In this document: piece by piece, positions 49,746 to 57,536 of the stretch
How positions within the stretch are numbered: position 1 is the stretch's first letter
Layout: the number at the start of each line of letters is the position of its first letter
Source of the DNA: JAAFIW01 sp031414805
Lineage (GTDB): Bacteria > Pseudomonadota > Gammaproteobacteria > Burkholderiales > Burkholderiaceae_C
Direction of reading: 5' to 3'
NCBI GenBank assembly: GCA_031414805.1
Contig: JANOQJ010000073.1
Coordinates: 1 to 64,000, forward strand
Length of the DNA: 64,000 nucleotides
Notes under the pieces: model-generated
Told to the model about the DNA's origin: nothing
The model's database searches: none
The model's input: only the letters and a program-made list of their open reading frames with translations
Program-made: the position numbers and the translations under genes

Positions 49746-50738
49746 ATGAAAAATATCTTGACACGCGACCGGCAACTCACGTTTCTGCTGTCGGTAAACA
49801 TAATCGTCATATTGCTTGCATCCTTGTACTCAAGAGGCCAGTTCCTGGAATTGGACAATCTGCAATCAATGGCCGGGCAGTTACCAGAGTTGGGTTTGCT
49901 GGCAATCGGTATTGGACTGGCCATGATTGCGGGCAATGGTGGCATAGACCTGTCAGTTGTTGCGATCGCAAATCTTGCGGGCATTGTGGCCGGACGGACA
50001 GCAGGCATGTTCTATTCCAGTGAAACGCAGCCATTCCTATACGTCCTGAATTTTGTGGGCATTGCGCTGCTAACAGGCTTGGTTTGCGGATTGGTCAATG
50101 GGGCATTGGTTGCTTATGCGCGACTCACGCCCATTTTGTCTACCTTGGGGACGCAGCTGCTTTTCACGGGCATCGCCGTTGTGTTGACCAACGGATCCGC
50201 CTATCGCTTAGGTGCCAGCGATGAGATGTCCTATCTGGGAAATGGGGTGATCTGGAACATCCCAGTGCCGTTTATTGTGTTCATAGTGACTTTAGGTCTG
50301 GTGGGTGTCTTACTTAAACACAGCATATTTGGAGTTCAACTATTTTTGGTAGGGACAAACCAAAAAGCAGCCGACTATGCCGGCATACCTCGTGCCAGGG
50401 TACTGATGCTGACTTACGCCATAGGCGGAGTTGTCGCTGCGATTGCCGGAATACTGATTGCGTCACGCACGGCCAGTGTGAAGTGGGACTATGGAAGCTC
50501 ATACCTACTGATTGGAATCTTGATTGCTGTCATGGCCGGAATCAAACCGTCGGGGGGCTATGGTCGCATGACGTGTTTGCTGTTCTCCACCATTGCATTA
50601 CAAACAATTTCCAGTTCATTCAATCTATTCGACATTTCGAGCTTCTTTAGAGATTGTGCATGGGGCCTGATGCTCCTGCTATTTCTCTACATGTCCACTG
50701 ATGACTTCTGGACGAAGTTTGCCAAAAGGTCAAAGTGA
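49746..50738 (+). CDS. Sugar ABC transporter permease 1 (RbsC-like)
   Basis: A 330-residue inner-membrane protein with about eight to ten segments. The RbsC-type hallmark is GLAMIAGNGGIDLSVVAIAN near residue 65, and the coupling region reads GTNQKAADYAGIPRARVLML. It should form a heterodimer with the second permease at 53453. The start at 49746 (KNILTRDRQLTFL) follows an upstream in-frame ATG that adds 13 unlikely residues. Confidence 0.9.
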   Translation: MKNILTRDRQLTFLLSVNIIVILLASLYSRGQFLELDNLQSMAGQLPELGLLAIGIGLAMIAGNGGIDLSVVAIANLAGIVAGRTAGMFYSSETQPFLYVLNFVGIALLTGLVCGLVNGALVAYARLTPILSTLGTQLLFTGIAVVLTNGSAYRLGASDEMSYLGNGVIWNIPVPFIVFIVTLGLVGVLLKHSIFGVQLFLVGTNQKAADYAGIPRARVLMLTYAIGGVVAAIAGILIASRTASVKWDYGSSYLLIGILIAVMAGIKPSGGYGRMTCLLFSTIALQTISSSFNLFDISSFFRDCAWGLMLLLFLYMSTDDFWTKFAKRSK

Positions 50739-50746
50739 AAACTTGC

Positions 50747-50769
50747 CGATGCAGTTTCCCCATGCATCG
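50747..50769 (+). other. Hairpin upstream of second binding protein
   Basis: CGATGCA (50747-50753) and TGCATCG (50763-50769) can pair around a nine-base loop in the spacer ahead of the second sugar-binding-protein gene. It may protect the downstream mRNA. Confidence 0.4.
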
Positions 50770-50811
50770 ACCAAGAGTCAAACTTGGGGATCAAATTAAA
50801 CGGAGAAAAAT

Positions 50812-51813
50812 ATGATTCGCAAATTAGCACTGGCATTGGCCATACTGGCAACGGCAGGTGGAGGCACCGCCTTGCATGCGCAAGGCAAAGACAAGAGTAT
50901 CGCGACAGTGGTCAAAATTACCGGAATTAACTGGTTCAACCGCATGGAAGTGGGCGTCAAAGAGTTTGGTGACAAAACACCGGGCTACAAGGCATCGCAA
51001 ACAGGGCCCGGTCAAGCCGACGCGGCGCAGCAGTTGCGAATGATCGAGGACTTGCTGGCAAAAAAAGTCGACGCCTTGGCTGTTGTTCCAAATGATCCAT
51101 CGGCGCTAGAGCCGCTGTTCAAAAAAGCGATGGATCGCGGAGTAATTGTCATTACGCATGAGGCCGAGAGTCAAAAGAATGTCCATGCCGATATTGAGGC
51201 GTTCGACAACAGCGCATACGGTGCCCGCCTGAACGATCGCTTGGCAGCCTGCATGGGCAACGAAGGCAAGTGGACATCCTTTGTCGCATCACTGGGTAAT
51301 GAGTCGCACAACCAGTGGGCCGATGGCGGTGCAAATAACGCAAAAGCCAAATACGTCAAGATGATTCTGGTCGATGCGAAAAATGAGTCCACCAACGATG
51401 CCAATAAGGCGTATGAAAAAGCTAAAGAAATCCTGCGGAAACATCCGGATATCAAAGGTTTTCAGGGCTCATCGTCGCTCGACGTGTTGGGAATTGGCCG
51501 AGCCATTGATGAAGCCGGGTTACAAGCCAAAACCTGTGTATTTGGCACCGGGCTACCCAATGACAACGCGAAATTTCTTGAATCAGGGGCAGTAGACGGG
51601 ATTTCGTTTTGGGATCCTAAAGACGCAGGCCTCGCAATGAACAAGCTAGCACAAATTTTGCTGGAAAAGGGAAAAATTACAGACGGTATGGATCTGGGTG
51701 TGAAGGGCTATGAAAAAGTAAAGGTTAGCAAAGGCGCCGGAACAGGTGTGGTGGTCAAGGGACAGGCTTGGGTGGATGTCGATAAATCCAACTACAAACA
51801 ATACCCGTTCTAA
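50812..51813 (+). CDS. Sugar-type solute-binding protein B (LsrB/RhaS-like)
   Basis: A 333-residue periplasmic protein, paralogous to 48545-49558 across its whole length (compare ATVVKITGINWFNRMEVGVK, VVPNDPSALEPLFKKAMDRG, GISFWDPKDAGLAMNKLAQI). The leader ends GGGTALHAQG. GGAG lies seven bases ahead of the start. It is followed by a strong stem-loop before the ATPase gene, as often seen where a binding protein is made in excess. Probably the main receptor of this importer. Confidence 0.9.
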   Translation: MIRKLALALAILATAGGGTALHAQGKDKSIATVVKITGINWFNRMEVGVKEFGDKTPGYKASQTGPGQADAAQQLRMIEDLLAKKVDALAVVPNDPSALEPLFKKAMDRGVIVITHEAESQKNVHADIEAFDNSAYGARLNDRLAACMGNEGKWTSFVASLGNESHNQWADGGANNAKAKYVKMILVDAKNESTNDANKAYEKAKEILRKHPDIKGFQGSSSLDVLGIGRAIDEAGLQAKTCVFGTGLPNDNAKFLESGAVDGISFWDPKDAGLAMNKLAQILLEKGKITDGMDLGVKGYEKVKVSKGAGTGVVVKGQAWVDVDKSNYKQYPF

Positions 51814-51829
51814 GCCTCCGCTTCATCCG

Positions 51830-51862
51830 CCCGTACCTTGAGCCCACCTGACAAGGTACGGG
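51830..51862 (+). other. Strong intercistronic stem-loop
   Basis: CCCGTACCTTG pairs perfectly with CAAGGTACGGG (11 bp, 11-base loop) just after the second binding-protein gene. No T-tract follows, so it is more likely an mRNA-stabilising or partial-termination element that raises binding protein over ATPase. Confidence 0.6.
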
Positions 51863-51884
51863 TCCCCCGAATTCTATTTGCCTT

Positions 51885-53435
51885 ATGCAAAACACCGAAC
51901 CAATAAAACATTGCGAGCGCTCTACAGTCAGAAATGTATTTCTGGAAGTACAAGGTATCCATAAACGTTTCTCGGGTGTGCATGCATTGCGTGGCGTAAG
52001 CTTCACAATTGAAGCAGGCAAAATCTATCACCTGCTAGGTGAGAACGGGTGCGGGAAGAGCACTCTCATTAAAATAATTGCCGGCGCCCAGCCTCCCAGT
52101 GAAGGCCGGGTAATCATTGGGGGCGAAATTCAATCAAACATTACGCCACTGAAAGCACTGCAGTTAGGTATAGAAACCGTCTACCAGGATCTATCTTTGC
52201 TGCCCAATTTGAGCGTCGCACAGAACATTGCATTGGGAACGCAATTGGTGGCCCACAACGGCCAGCTTCTGTCCGTACTTGAGTTAAAGAAAATTGAATT
52301 GATTGCTGTCAACGCACTTCAGTCCGTAGGGCTACCATTCAATTTAAATTTTCTAGAAACACCGGTTGAGTTGCTACCTATCGCGATGCGGCAACTAATT
52401 GCGATCGCACGCACTATCGCAACAGACGCGCGTTTGGTGATCATGGACGAACCCACCACAGCGCTGACACAAAAAGAGGTCGATAACTTAATCGCCGTAG
52501 TTAATAAGCTGAAGGCGAAAGGTGTTGCGATCATCTTTGTCACACACAAGCTTGACGAGTGCTACGCGATAGGCGGTGAGGTAATCGTGTTTCGGGACGG
52601 CCAACTCATTGCCAAAGGCAGCATCACTGATTACACAAAAGCAGACTTGGCCCGTCTGATGACGGGGCGTGACATAAAGACACGCAGGCTGCGGCAGGCC
52701 ACGTCTTCGCCTGTGCCCATCTTGAAGGTTGAACAATTAGGCAAAGGGAATGCATTCGACGCGATAAATTTCACATTGAATAAAGGTGAAATCTTGGGCA
52801 TTACAGGCCTATTGGATTCTGGCCGCAATGAATTGGCATTGGCATTGAGCGGCATTAGCCCAGCGAGACAGGGCTCCATTAGTCTGGAGGGAACTGAACT
52901 AAAACTCCACGCACCCGTCGACGCTATCCGGGCTGGTGTCGCGTATGTGCCAGAGGATCGTATTGCCGAAGGACTGTTTTTAGACAAACCCATACGTGAC
53001 AACATCATTGTGAGCTCCCTTCAAAGCGTCCGAAGTCGATTGGGCTTAGTCAGTGCAGACAAGGCGCAAGCATTAGCAATGAAAACAGTCAAAGATCTGC
53101 AAATTGCCACACCAGATGTAGACCGCCCTGTGCAAATGTTGTCAGGAGGCAATCAGCAGCGTGTGTTGATCGGACGTTGGCTGGCCATTGACCCGAAGAT
53201 CTTGATTCTGCACGGCCCTACGGTAGGAGTCGATGTCGGCTCCAAAGAAACCATCTATCGAATTGTGCAGAGTCTGTCGGAAAAAGGTGTTGCGGTGATC
53301 TTGATTAGCGACGACCTGCCTGAGCTATTGCAAAACTGCGACCGGATTCTATTGATGAAAAAAGGTCGTATTCAAAGCTGCTTGGATGCCACACAACTGG
53401 AAGAAGCTGAACTCTACAAGCAACTCATTTCGTAG
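51885..53435 (+). CDS. Sugar ABC transporter double ATPase (RbsA-like)
   Basis: A 516-residue protein with two ATPase domains. First half: Walker A LLGENGCGKSTLIKIIAG, Walker B ARLVIMDEPTTALTQKEV. Second half: GITGLLDSGRNELALAL, signature LSGGNQQRVLIGRWL, Walker B KILILHGPTVGVDVGSKE, in which the usual Asp-Glu-Pro is changed to His-Gly-Pro. The degenerate second site is common in this family. It drives both permeases. Confidence 0.92.
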   Translation: MQNTEPIKHCERSTVRNVFLEVQGIHKRFSGVHALRGVSFTIEAGKIYHLLGENGCGKSTLIKIIAGAQPPSEGRVIIGGEIQSNITPLKALQLGIETVYQDLSLLPNLSVAQNIALGTQLVAHNGQLLSVLELKKIELIAVNALQSVGLPFNLNFLETPVELLPIAMRQLIAIARTIATDARLVIMDEPTTALTQKEVDNLIAVVNKLKAKGVAIIFVTHKLDECYAIGGEVIVFRDGQLIAKGSITDYTKADLARLMTGRDIKTRRLRQATSSPVPILKVEQLGKGNAFDAINFTLNKGEILGITGLLDSGRNELALALSGISPARQGSISLEGTELKLHAPVDAIRAGVAYVPEDRIAEGLFLDKPIRDNIIVSSLQSVRSRLGLVSADKAQALAMKTVKDLQIATPDVDRPVQMLSGGNQQRVLIGRWLAIDPKILILHGPTVGVDVGSKETIYRIVQSLSEKGVAVILISDDLPELLQNCDRILLMKKGRIQSCLDATQLEEAELYKQLIS

Positions 53436-53452
53436 AGTCAATTGGAAATAAC

Positions 53453-54481
53453 ATGTCACAAGTTCTCGCGCAATCGGTAGCTCCCGAGCTACCTCAGTTG
53501 GGTCGCCCATTTCATGCCAAGCACCCTGAGGTATTCACTGCTTTTTTGATCGTGCTCGTCAGCGTGCTTGTAGGCGTGATCAATCCGGCGTTCTTTCAGA
53601 TATCCACCGTCTTTGATCTATTGCGATCCTCTACAGTCGTCGGGCTGTTTGCACTGGGCGTCCTGATCGTGTTGGCTGCCGGGGGCATTGACGTGTCGTT
53701 TACAGCTATTGCCGCGTTGACCATGTATAGCTTGACCAAGTTGGTGTACGTCTACTGGCCGTCGGCACCAATAATACTAATACTAACTGCTGGCGCATCA
53801 GTCGGAGTCATTTTGGGGCTGCTCAACGGATTTCTGGTGCATCACTTGAAAGCGCCTTCACTAATTGTCACCATTGGCACTCAATACTTATTTCGAGGGT
53901 TCCTGCTGACCTTTGTAGGAACCGTTTTTTTCATGGACATACCACCCAGTATGGACAGCTTCGGCCGCTGGGCGCTAGTGAAACTATCGGTAGGCACTGG
54001 GGGACAAACTTCCTTCACCGTGTTGCCAGCGTTTGTAATCATTCTTTTGGTGTGCAGTGTACTAACGTGGTTCATATTGAATCGCACGCTCATGGGTCGC
54101 GCGATCTATGCCATTGGAGGTAATCTGAATATCGCTGAACGCCTGGGCTATAACATCAAAGCAGTCCATCTTTTTGTATTTGGGTATTCCGGTTTTTTGG
54201 CGGGTTTAGCGGGAATTGTGCACGTATCCAGCAACCGCTTAGCCAACCCGTTTGATCTGGTGGGCATTGAGCTGGATGTGATCGCTGCCGTCATACTGGG
54301 AGGTGCTCGCATTACAGGCGGAACAGGCACGGTAATCGGTACATTGTTAGGGGTGTTTCTGGTGGCATTGATTAACAATGTTTTGATATTGGCTGGCGTG
54401 CCCAGCACCTGGCAAAAAGTTATTATCGGCAGCTTCATCTTGATCGCTGGCGCTCTGTTTGCTATCAAGCGACAAAAATAA
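53453..54481 (+). CDS. Sugar ABC transporter permease 2 (RbsC-like)
   Basis: A 342-residue inner-membrane protein. It carries VLIVLAAGGIDVSFTAIAAL, a variant of the RbsC hallmark, and YAIGGNLNIAERLGYNIKAV as coupling region, with about nine segments. It begins 17 bases after the ATPase stop and is followed by the FGGY kinase gene after 17 bases. Confidence 0.92.
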   Translation: MSQVLAQSVAPELPQLGRPFHAKHPEVFTAFLIVLVSVLVGVINPAFFQISTVFDLLRSSTVVGLFALGVLIVLAAGGIDVSFTAIAALTMYSLTKLVYVYWPSAPIILILTAGASVGVILGLLNGFLVHHLKAPSLIVTIGTQYLFRGFLLTFVGTVFFMDIPPSMDSFGRWALVKLSVGTGGQTSFTVLPAFVIILLVCSVLTWFILNRTLMGRAIYAIGGNLNIAERLGYNIKAVHLFVFGYSGFLAGLAGIVHVSSNRLANPFDLVGIELDVIAAVILGGARITGGTGTVIGTLLGVFLVALINNVLILAGVPSTWQKVIIGSFILIAGALFAIKRQK

Positions 54482-54498
54482 TTGACTGAGGCGCGTAC

Positions 54499-56013
54499 AT
54501 GAAGGACCTACTGCTAGGTATTGACGTGGGCACCTACAGTTCAAAAGCTGTATTGACCCGACTGGATGGTTACATACTTCGCGCAGAAACAGTTGCGCAT
54601 GGTATTTCCACACCCCAATCAGGATTTGTCGAGCAAGATGCCGACGTTGTCTGGTGGGGTGACGTTAAGCAACTATGCAAAAAAATCTTTTCTCAGGGAC
54701 AATACGCTGCTGATGACGTGGCGGCGATTGCGATCAGCGCAATTGGGCCGTGCCTGTTGCCTTTGTGCGCTGATGGGAGGCCATTGCGTCCTGCCATTTT
54801 GTACGGTGTAGATACCCGTGCGGAATTAGAAACCGATGATATTAATGCAGAGTTAGGCCCAGACGCACTCTTTTTGCACTCGAAGATGGCATTGACGAGT
54901 CAGGCGGTTATTCCAAAATTAAGATGGCTTCAAAATCACGAGCCTGGCGTATGGGCACAAACGCGGTACTTGGCTAGTGCAAGCTCTTATTTACTATTGA
55001 AATTAACTGATTCAAATGCCCTAGATCATCATACCGCGAGTCATTTCATGCCTGTATACGATCCGGCAAAGCATTGCTGGCATGAAAAATACGCTGAGCT
55101 GTTGGGCATATCACTTGACGCCCTGCCTAAGCTGGGTTGGAGCCATCAAATAGCGGGCACTATCACCACCGCCGCCGCTGAGGCGACTGGCCTCAAGGCG
55201 GGAACACCGGTGGCGGTGGGTGCTGTAGATGCATTGAGTGAGGCTATTAGCGTGGGTGTGTGCGAGCCTGGTGATTTGATGATCATGTATGGGAGCACTA
55301 CGTTCTTTATCTTGGTGCAGGATTTACCCACGCCGGATCCCAGGGTGTGGACAACTGCAGGTGCATATGCCGATCAATACAACCTAGCAGCTGGTATGAG
55401 TACTACCGGCAGCTTAACGCGCTGGTTTTCTGACGAGCTGGCTCGGGAGTTGCCGGTCGGTGCAGCCTACGATCATCTGTTCAATGCGGCTTTGCATATT
55501 CCGGCAGGCTCTGAGGGACTAATAATCTTGCCCTATTTTAGCGGTGAGCGTACGCCTATTAACGATACAAAGGCTAGAGGCGTTATTGCCGGACTGAGTT
55601 TGAGTCATACCCGGGAGCATATGTTCAGAGCGACGCTAGAGGGCGTCGCGTTCGGGATTCGTCACAATTTGGAAACGTTTTCACAAATCGGCGCAAAAGT
55701 CAAACGCATCGTGGCGGTCGGCGGCGGTGCTCAATCTGAAATTTGGCCTCAGATTGTTTCTGACGTATGTGGCAAAGAGCAAATGCTACCGCAGATCACG
55801 GTAGGTGCGAGTTACGGCAACGCATTTCTGGCTGGTTGCTCCGTAGGATTGCTGAAGCGGCAAGATATCAATAACTGGGTTTGCGAGAAGCGCATTATTC
55901 AACCGAATATAAATCATCAACGTTTATATGATGTGCTGTACCAAGATTATCTTGGACTTTACCGCGATACAAAGCATGTTGTGCACAGGCTTGCAAAGTT
56001 GGCAAGCTTGTGA
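54499..56013 (+). CDS. FGGY-family carbohydrate kinase
   Basis: A 504-residue sugar kinase (xylulokinase/LsrK-like). N-terminal phosphate motif LLGIDVGTYSSKAVLTRLDG; C-terminal ATP-binding region IVAVGGGAQSEIWPQIVSDV; also GAVDALSEAISVGVCEPGDL. It phosphorylates a sugar or polyol taken up by the adjacent importer. With a mutarotase and a ribokinase in the same operon, the substrate may be a pentose, a tetritol or an AI-2-like compound. No isomerase or aldolase gene is present to narrow this. Confidence 0.88.
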   Translation: MKDLLLGIDVGTYSSKAVLTRLDGYILRAETVAHGISTPQSGFVEQDADVVWWGDVKQLCKKIFSQGQYAADDVAAIAISAIGPCLLPLCADGRPLRPAILYGVDTRAELETDDINAELGPDALFLHSKMALTSQAVIPKLRWLQNHEPGVWAQTRYLASASSYLLLKLTDSNALDHHTASHFMPVYDPAKHCWHEKYAELLGISLDALPKLGWSHQIAGTITTAAAEATGLKAGTPVAVGAVDALSEAISVGVCEPGDLMIMYGSTTFFILVQDLPTPDPRVWTTAGAYADQYNLAAGMSTTGSLTRWFSDELARELPVGAAYDHLFNAALHIPAGSEGLIILPYFSGERTPINDTKARGVIAGLSLSHTREHMFRATLEGVAFGIRHNLETFSQIGAKVKRIVAVGGGAQSEIWPQIVSDVCGKEQMLPQITVGASYGNAFLAGCSVGLLKRQDINNWVCEKRIIQPNINHQRLYDVLYQDYLGLYRDTKHVVHRLAKLASL

Positions 56014-56051
56014 CGTCACACATTCACACGTATTCACAATAGGAAGTCGCC

Positions 56052-56510
56052 ATGCTTAAAGGAATAGATCCAATATTAAATGCTGATGTCCTTCAGGCGC
56101 TCTGTGCCATGGGGCATGGGGATACTGTTGTCATAGCAGATGCCAATTTCCCGTCTGATGCGATTGCACGGCAAAGCAGAATTGGCAAGCTACTCACTAT
56201 TGATAACGTAACGGCGACGAGGGCGATTGATGCCGTTTTGTCAATACTCCCATTGGAAAGCATTTTGCAGCCATCCGTCGGGCGCATGGAGGTCATTGGA
56301 CAGCCGGGCGAAATTCCGCAAGTTCAACGTGAAGTTCAGGCTGTCGTGGACAAGTCGGCTGGACAATCCGCACCGATGTATTCTATTGAGCGGTTTGCTT
56401 TTTATGAGCTAGCTAAAAAGTCTTATTGCGTCATAGCAACGGGTGAAACACGTCTGTATGGTTGTTTTCTGCTCACAAAAGGCGTCATTGATACAGAGGT
56501 ATTTGAATGA
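56052..56510 (+). CDS. RbsD/FucU-family sugar mutarotase
   Basis: A 152-residue protein. It opens LKGIDPILNADVLQALCAMG with His22 (MGHGDTVVIADANFP), the conserved catalytic site of this family, which interconverts sugar anomers. The closing YGCFLLTKGVI resembles the FucU end (YGNIILKKGV). It overlaps the ribokinase gene by ATGA, so the pair is coupled. FucU-like rather than RbsD-like length. Confidence 0.9.
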   Translation: MLKGIDPILNADVLQALCAMGHGDTVVIADANFPSDAIARQSRIGKLLTIDNVTATRAIDAVLSILPLESILQPSVGRMEVIGQPGEIPQVQREVQAVVDKSAGQSAPMYSIERFAFYELAKKSYCVIATGETRLYGCFLLTKGVIDTEVFE

Positions 56511-57427
56511 ATAACAAGTCCGGAATTACCGTACTAGGCATATTTGCGGCTGACACGGTCTATCATGCAAAACGGATGCCGGCAATTGCTGAAACTATTA
56601 TTGGGAGCGATTTCACACTCGGGCCTGGTGGCAAAGGATCAAATCAAGCCGTGGCCGCATCAAGAGCTGGTGGTCAAGTAACCTTTATTTCAAAAATAGG
56701 ATGCGATACATTTGGGGCTCTGGCTTTGGCCACTCTTCATGGTGCCGGAGTTCGAGCCCTCCTGACGCAGATGGAAGGCAGGCCGACAGGTGCTGCATTC
56801 ATATATGTCAACGAGACCACCGGTGATAATTCAATTATTGTTGTACCAGGGGCGGCCGCCACAATGTCAGTAGAAGACGTGGACGCTTATCGCGTAATAA
56901 TTGAGCGATCTGCAGTATTCGTTACGCAACTGGAACTCTCCTTGGAGGTAGCGTATCGAGGACTCGAGATTGCTCACAAAGCCGGTGTAATTACGATATT
57001 CAATCCAGCGCCAGCCAGAGATTTTCCTGAAGAGCTATATGGGATGTGTGATTACATCGTTCCCAATGAAGTAGAGGCGTCCGCAATTGTGGGATTTGAA
57101 ATAAAAAGCGAGAAGGATGCAGTCCGGGCCGCAGAGATATTACTTGTAAAAGGCGCTCAAACGGCCCTTATTACCCTGGGCGCTCGAGGCGTTCTATTCC
57201 ACTCAGCAACTCATTCTGAGTTCGTGCCGGCCTTTTCCGTAGGGAAAGTGGTCGACACCACAGGAGCAGGAGATGCCTTTTTGGGTGGCTTTTCGTCTGC
57301 GGTATCCAGAGGCTTCGCACCTCTGGCAGCCGTCCGTTTCGGCTGTGTCGCAGCAGGTATAGCCGTAACCCGGCGCGGCGCGGCGCAAGCCATGCCGCTT
57401 TTGGCAGAGATCGAGCAGTATGTATGA
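56507..57427 (+). CDS. Ribokinase-like PfkB-family kinase
   Basis: A 306-residue cytosolic kinase. N-terminal PfkB motif GPGGKGSNQAVAASRAGG, ATP site region VILVKGAQTALITLGARGVL, and the catalytic DTTGAGDAFLGGFSSAV with the general-base Asp. Fits ribokinase in length and in pairing with a mutarotase. A second kinase (FGGY) in the operon suggests two steps or two substrates. It is the last gene of the island; transketolase follows 110 bp later. Confidence 0.9.
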   Translation: MNNKSGITVLGIFAADTVYHAKRMPAIAETIIGSDFTLGPGGKGSNQAVAASRAGGQVTFISKIGCDTFGALALATLHGAGVRALLTQMEGRPTGAAFIYVNETTGDNSIIVVPGAAATMSVEDVDAYRVIIERSAVFVTQLELSLEVAYRGLEIAHKAGVITIFNPAPARDFPEELYGMCDYIVPNEVEASAIVGFEIKSEKDAVRAAEILLVKGAQTALITLGARGVLFHSATHSEFVPAFSVGKVVDTTGAGDAFLGGFSSAVSRGFAPLAAVRFGCVAAGIAVTRRGAAQAMPLLAEIEQYV

Positions 57428-57536
57428 AGCTGAAAAAGGGTGACCCCCAGGTAGCTAAAATCACAGGCAGATACATCAATTTCGCAGAACCATTAATCCA
57501 AAAGCTCAGCGCACTTTTGGTCACATCCGCCAAACT

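Noticed and set aside
48545..56510. Sugar island as an Lsr (autoinducer-2) system
   Set aside because: LsrB- and LsrK-like genes are present, but LsrR, LsrF and LsrG are absent and a LacI regulator, FucU mutarotase and ribokinase are present instead.
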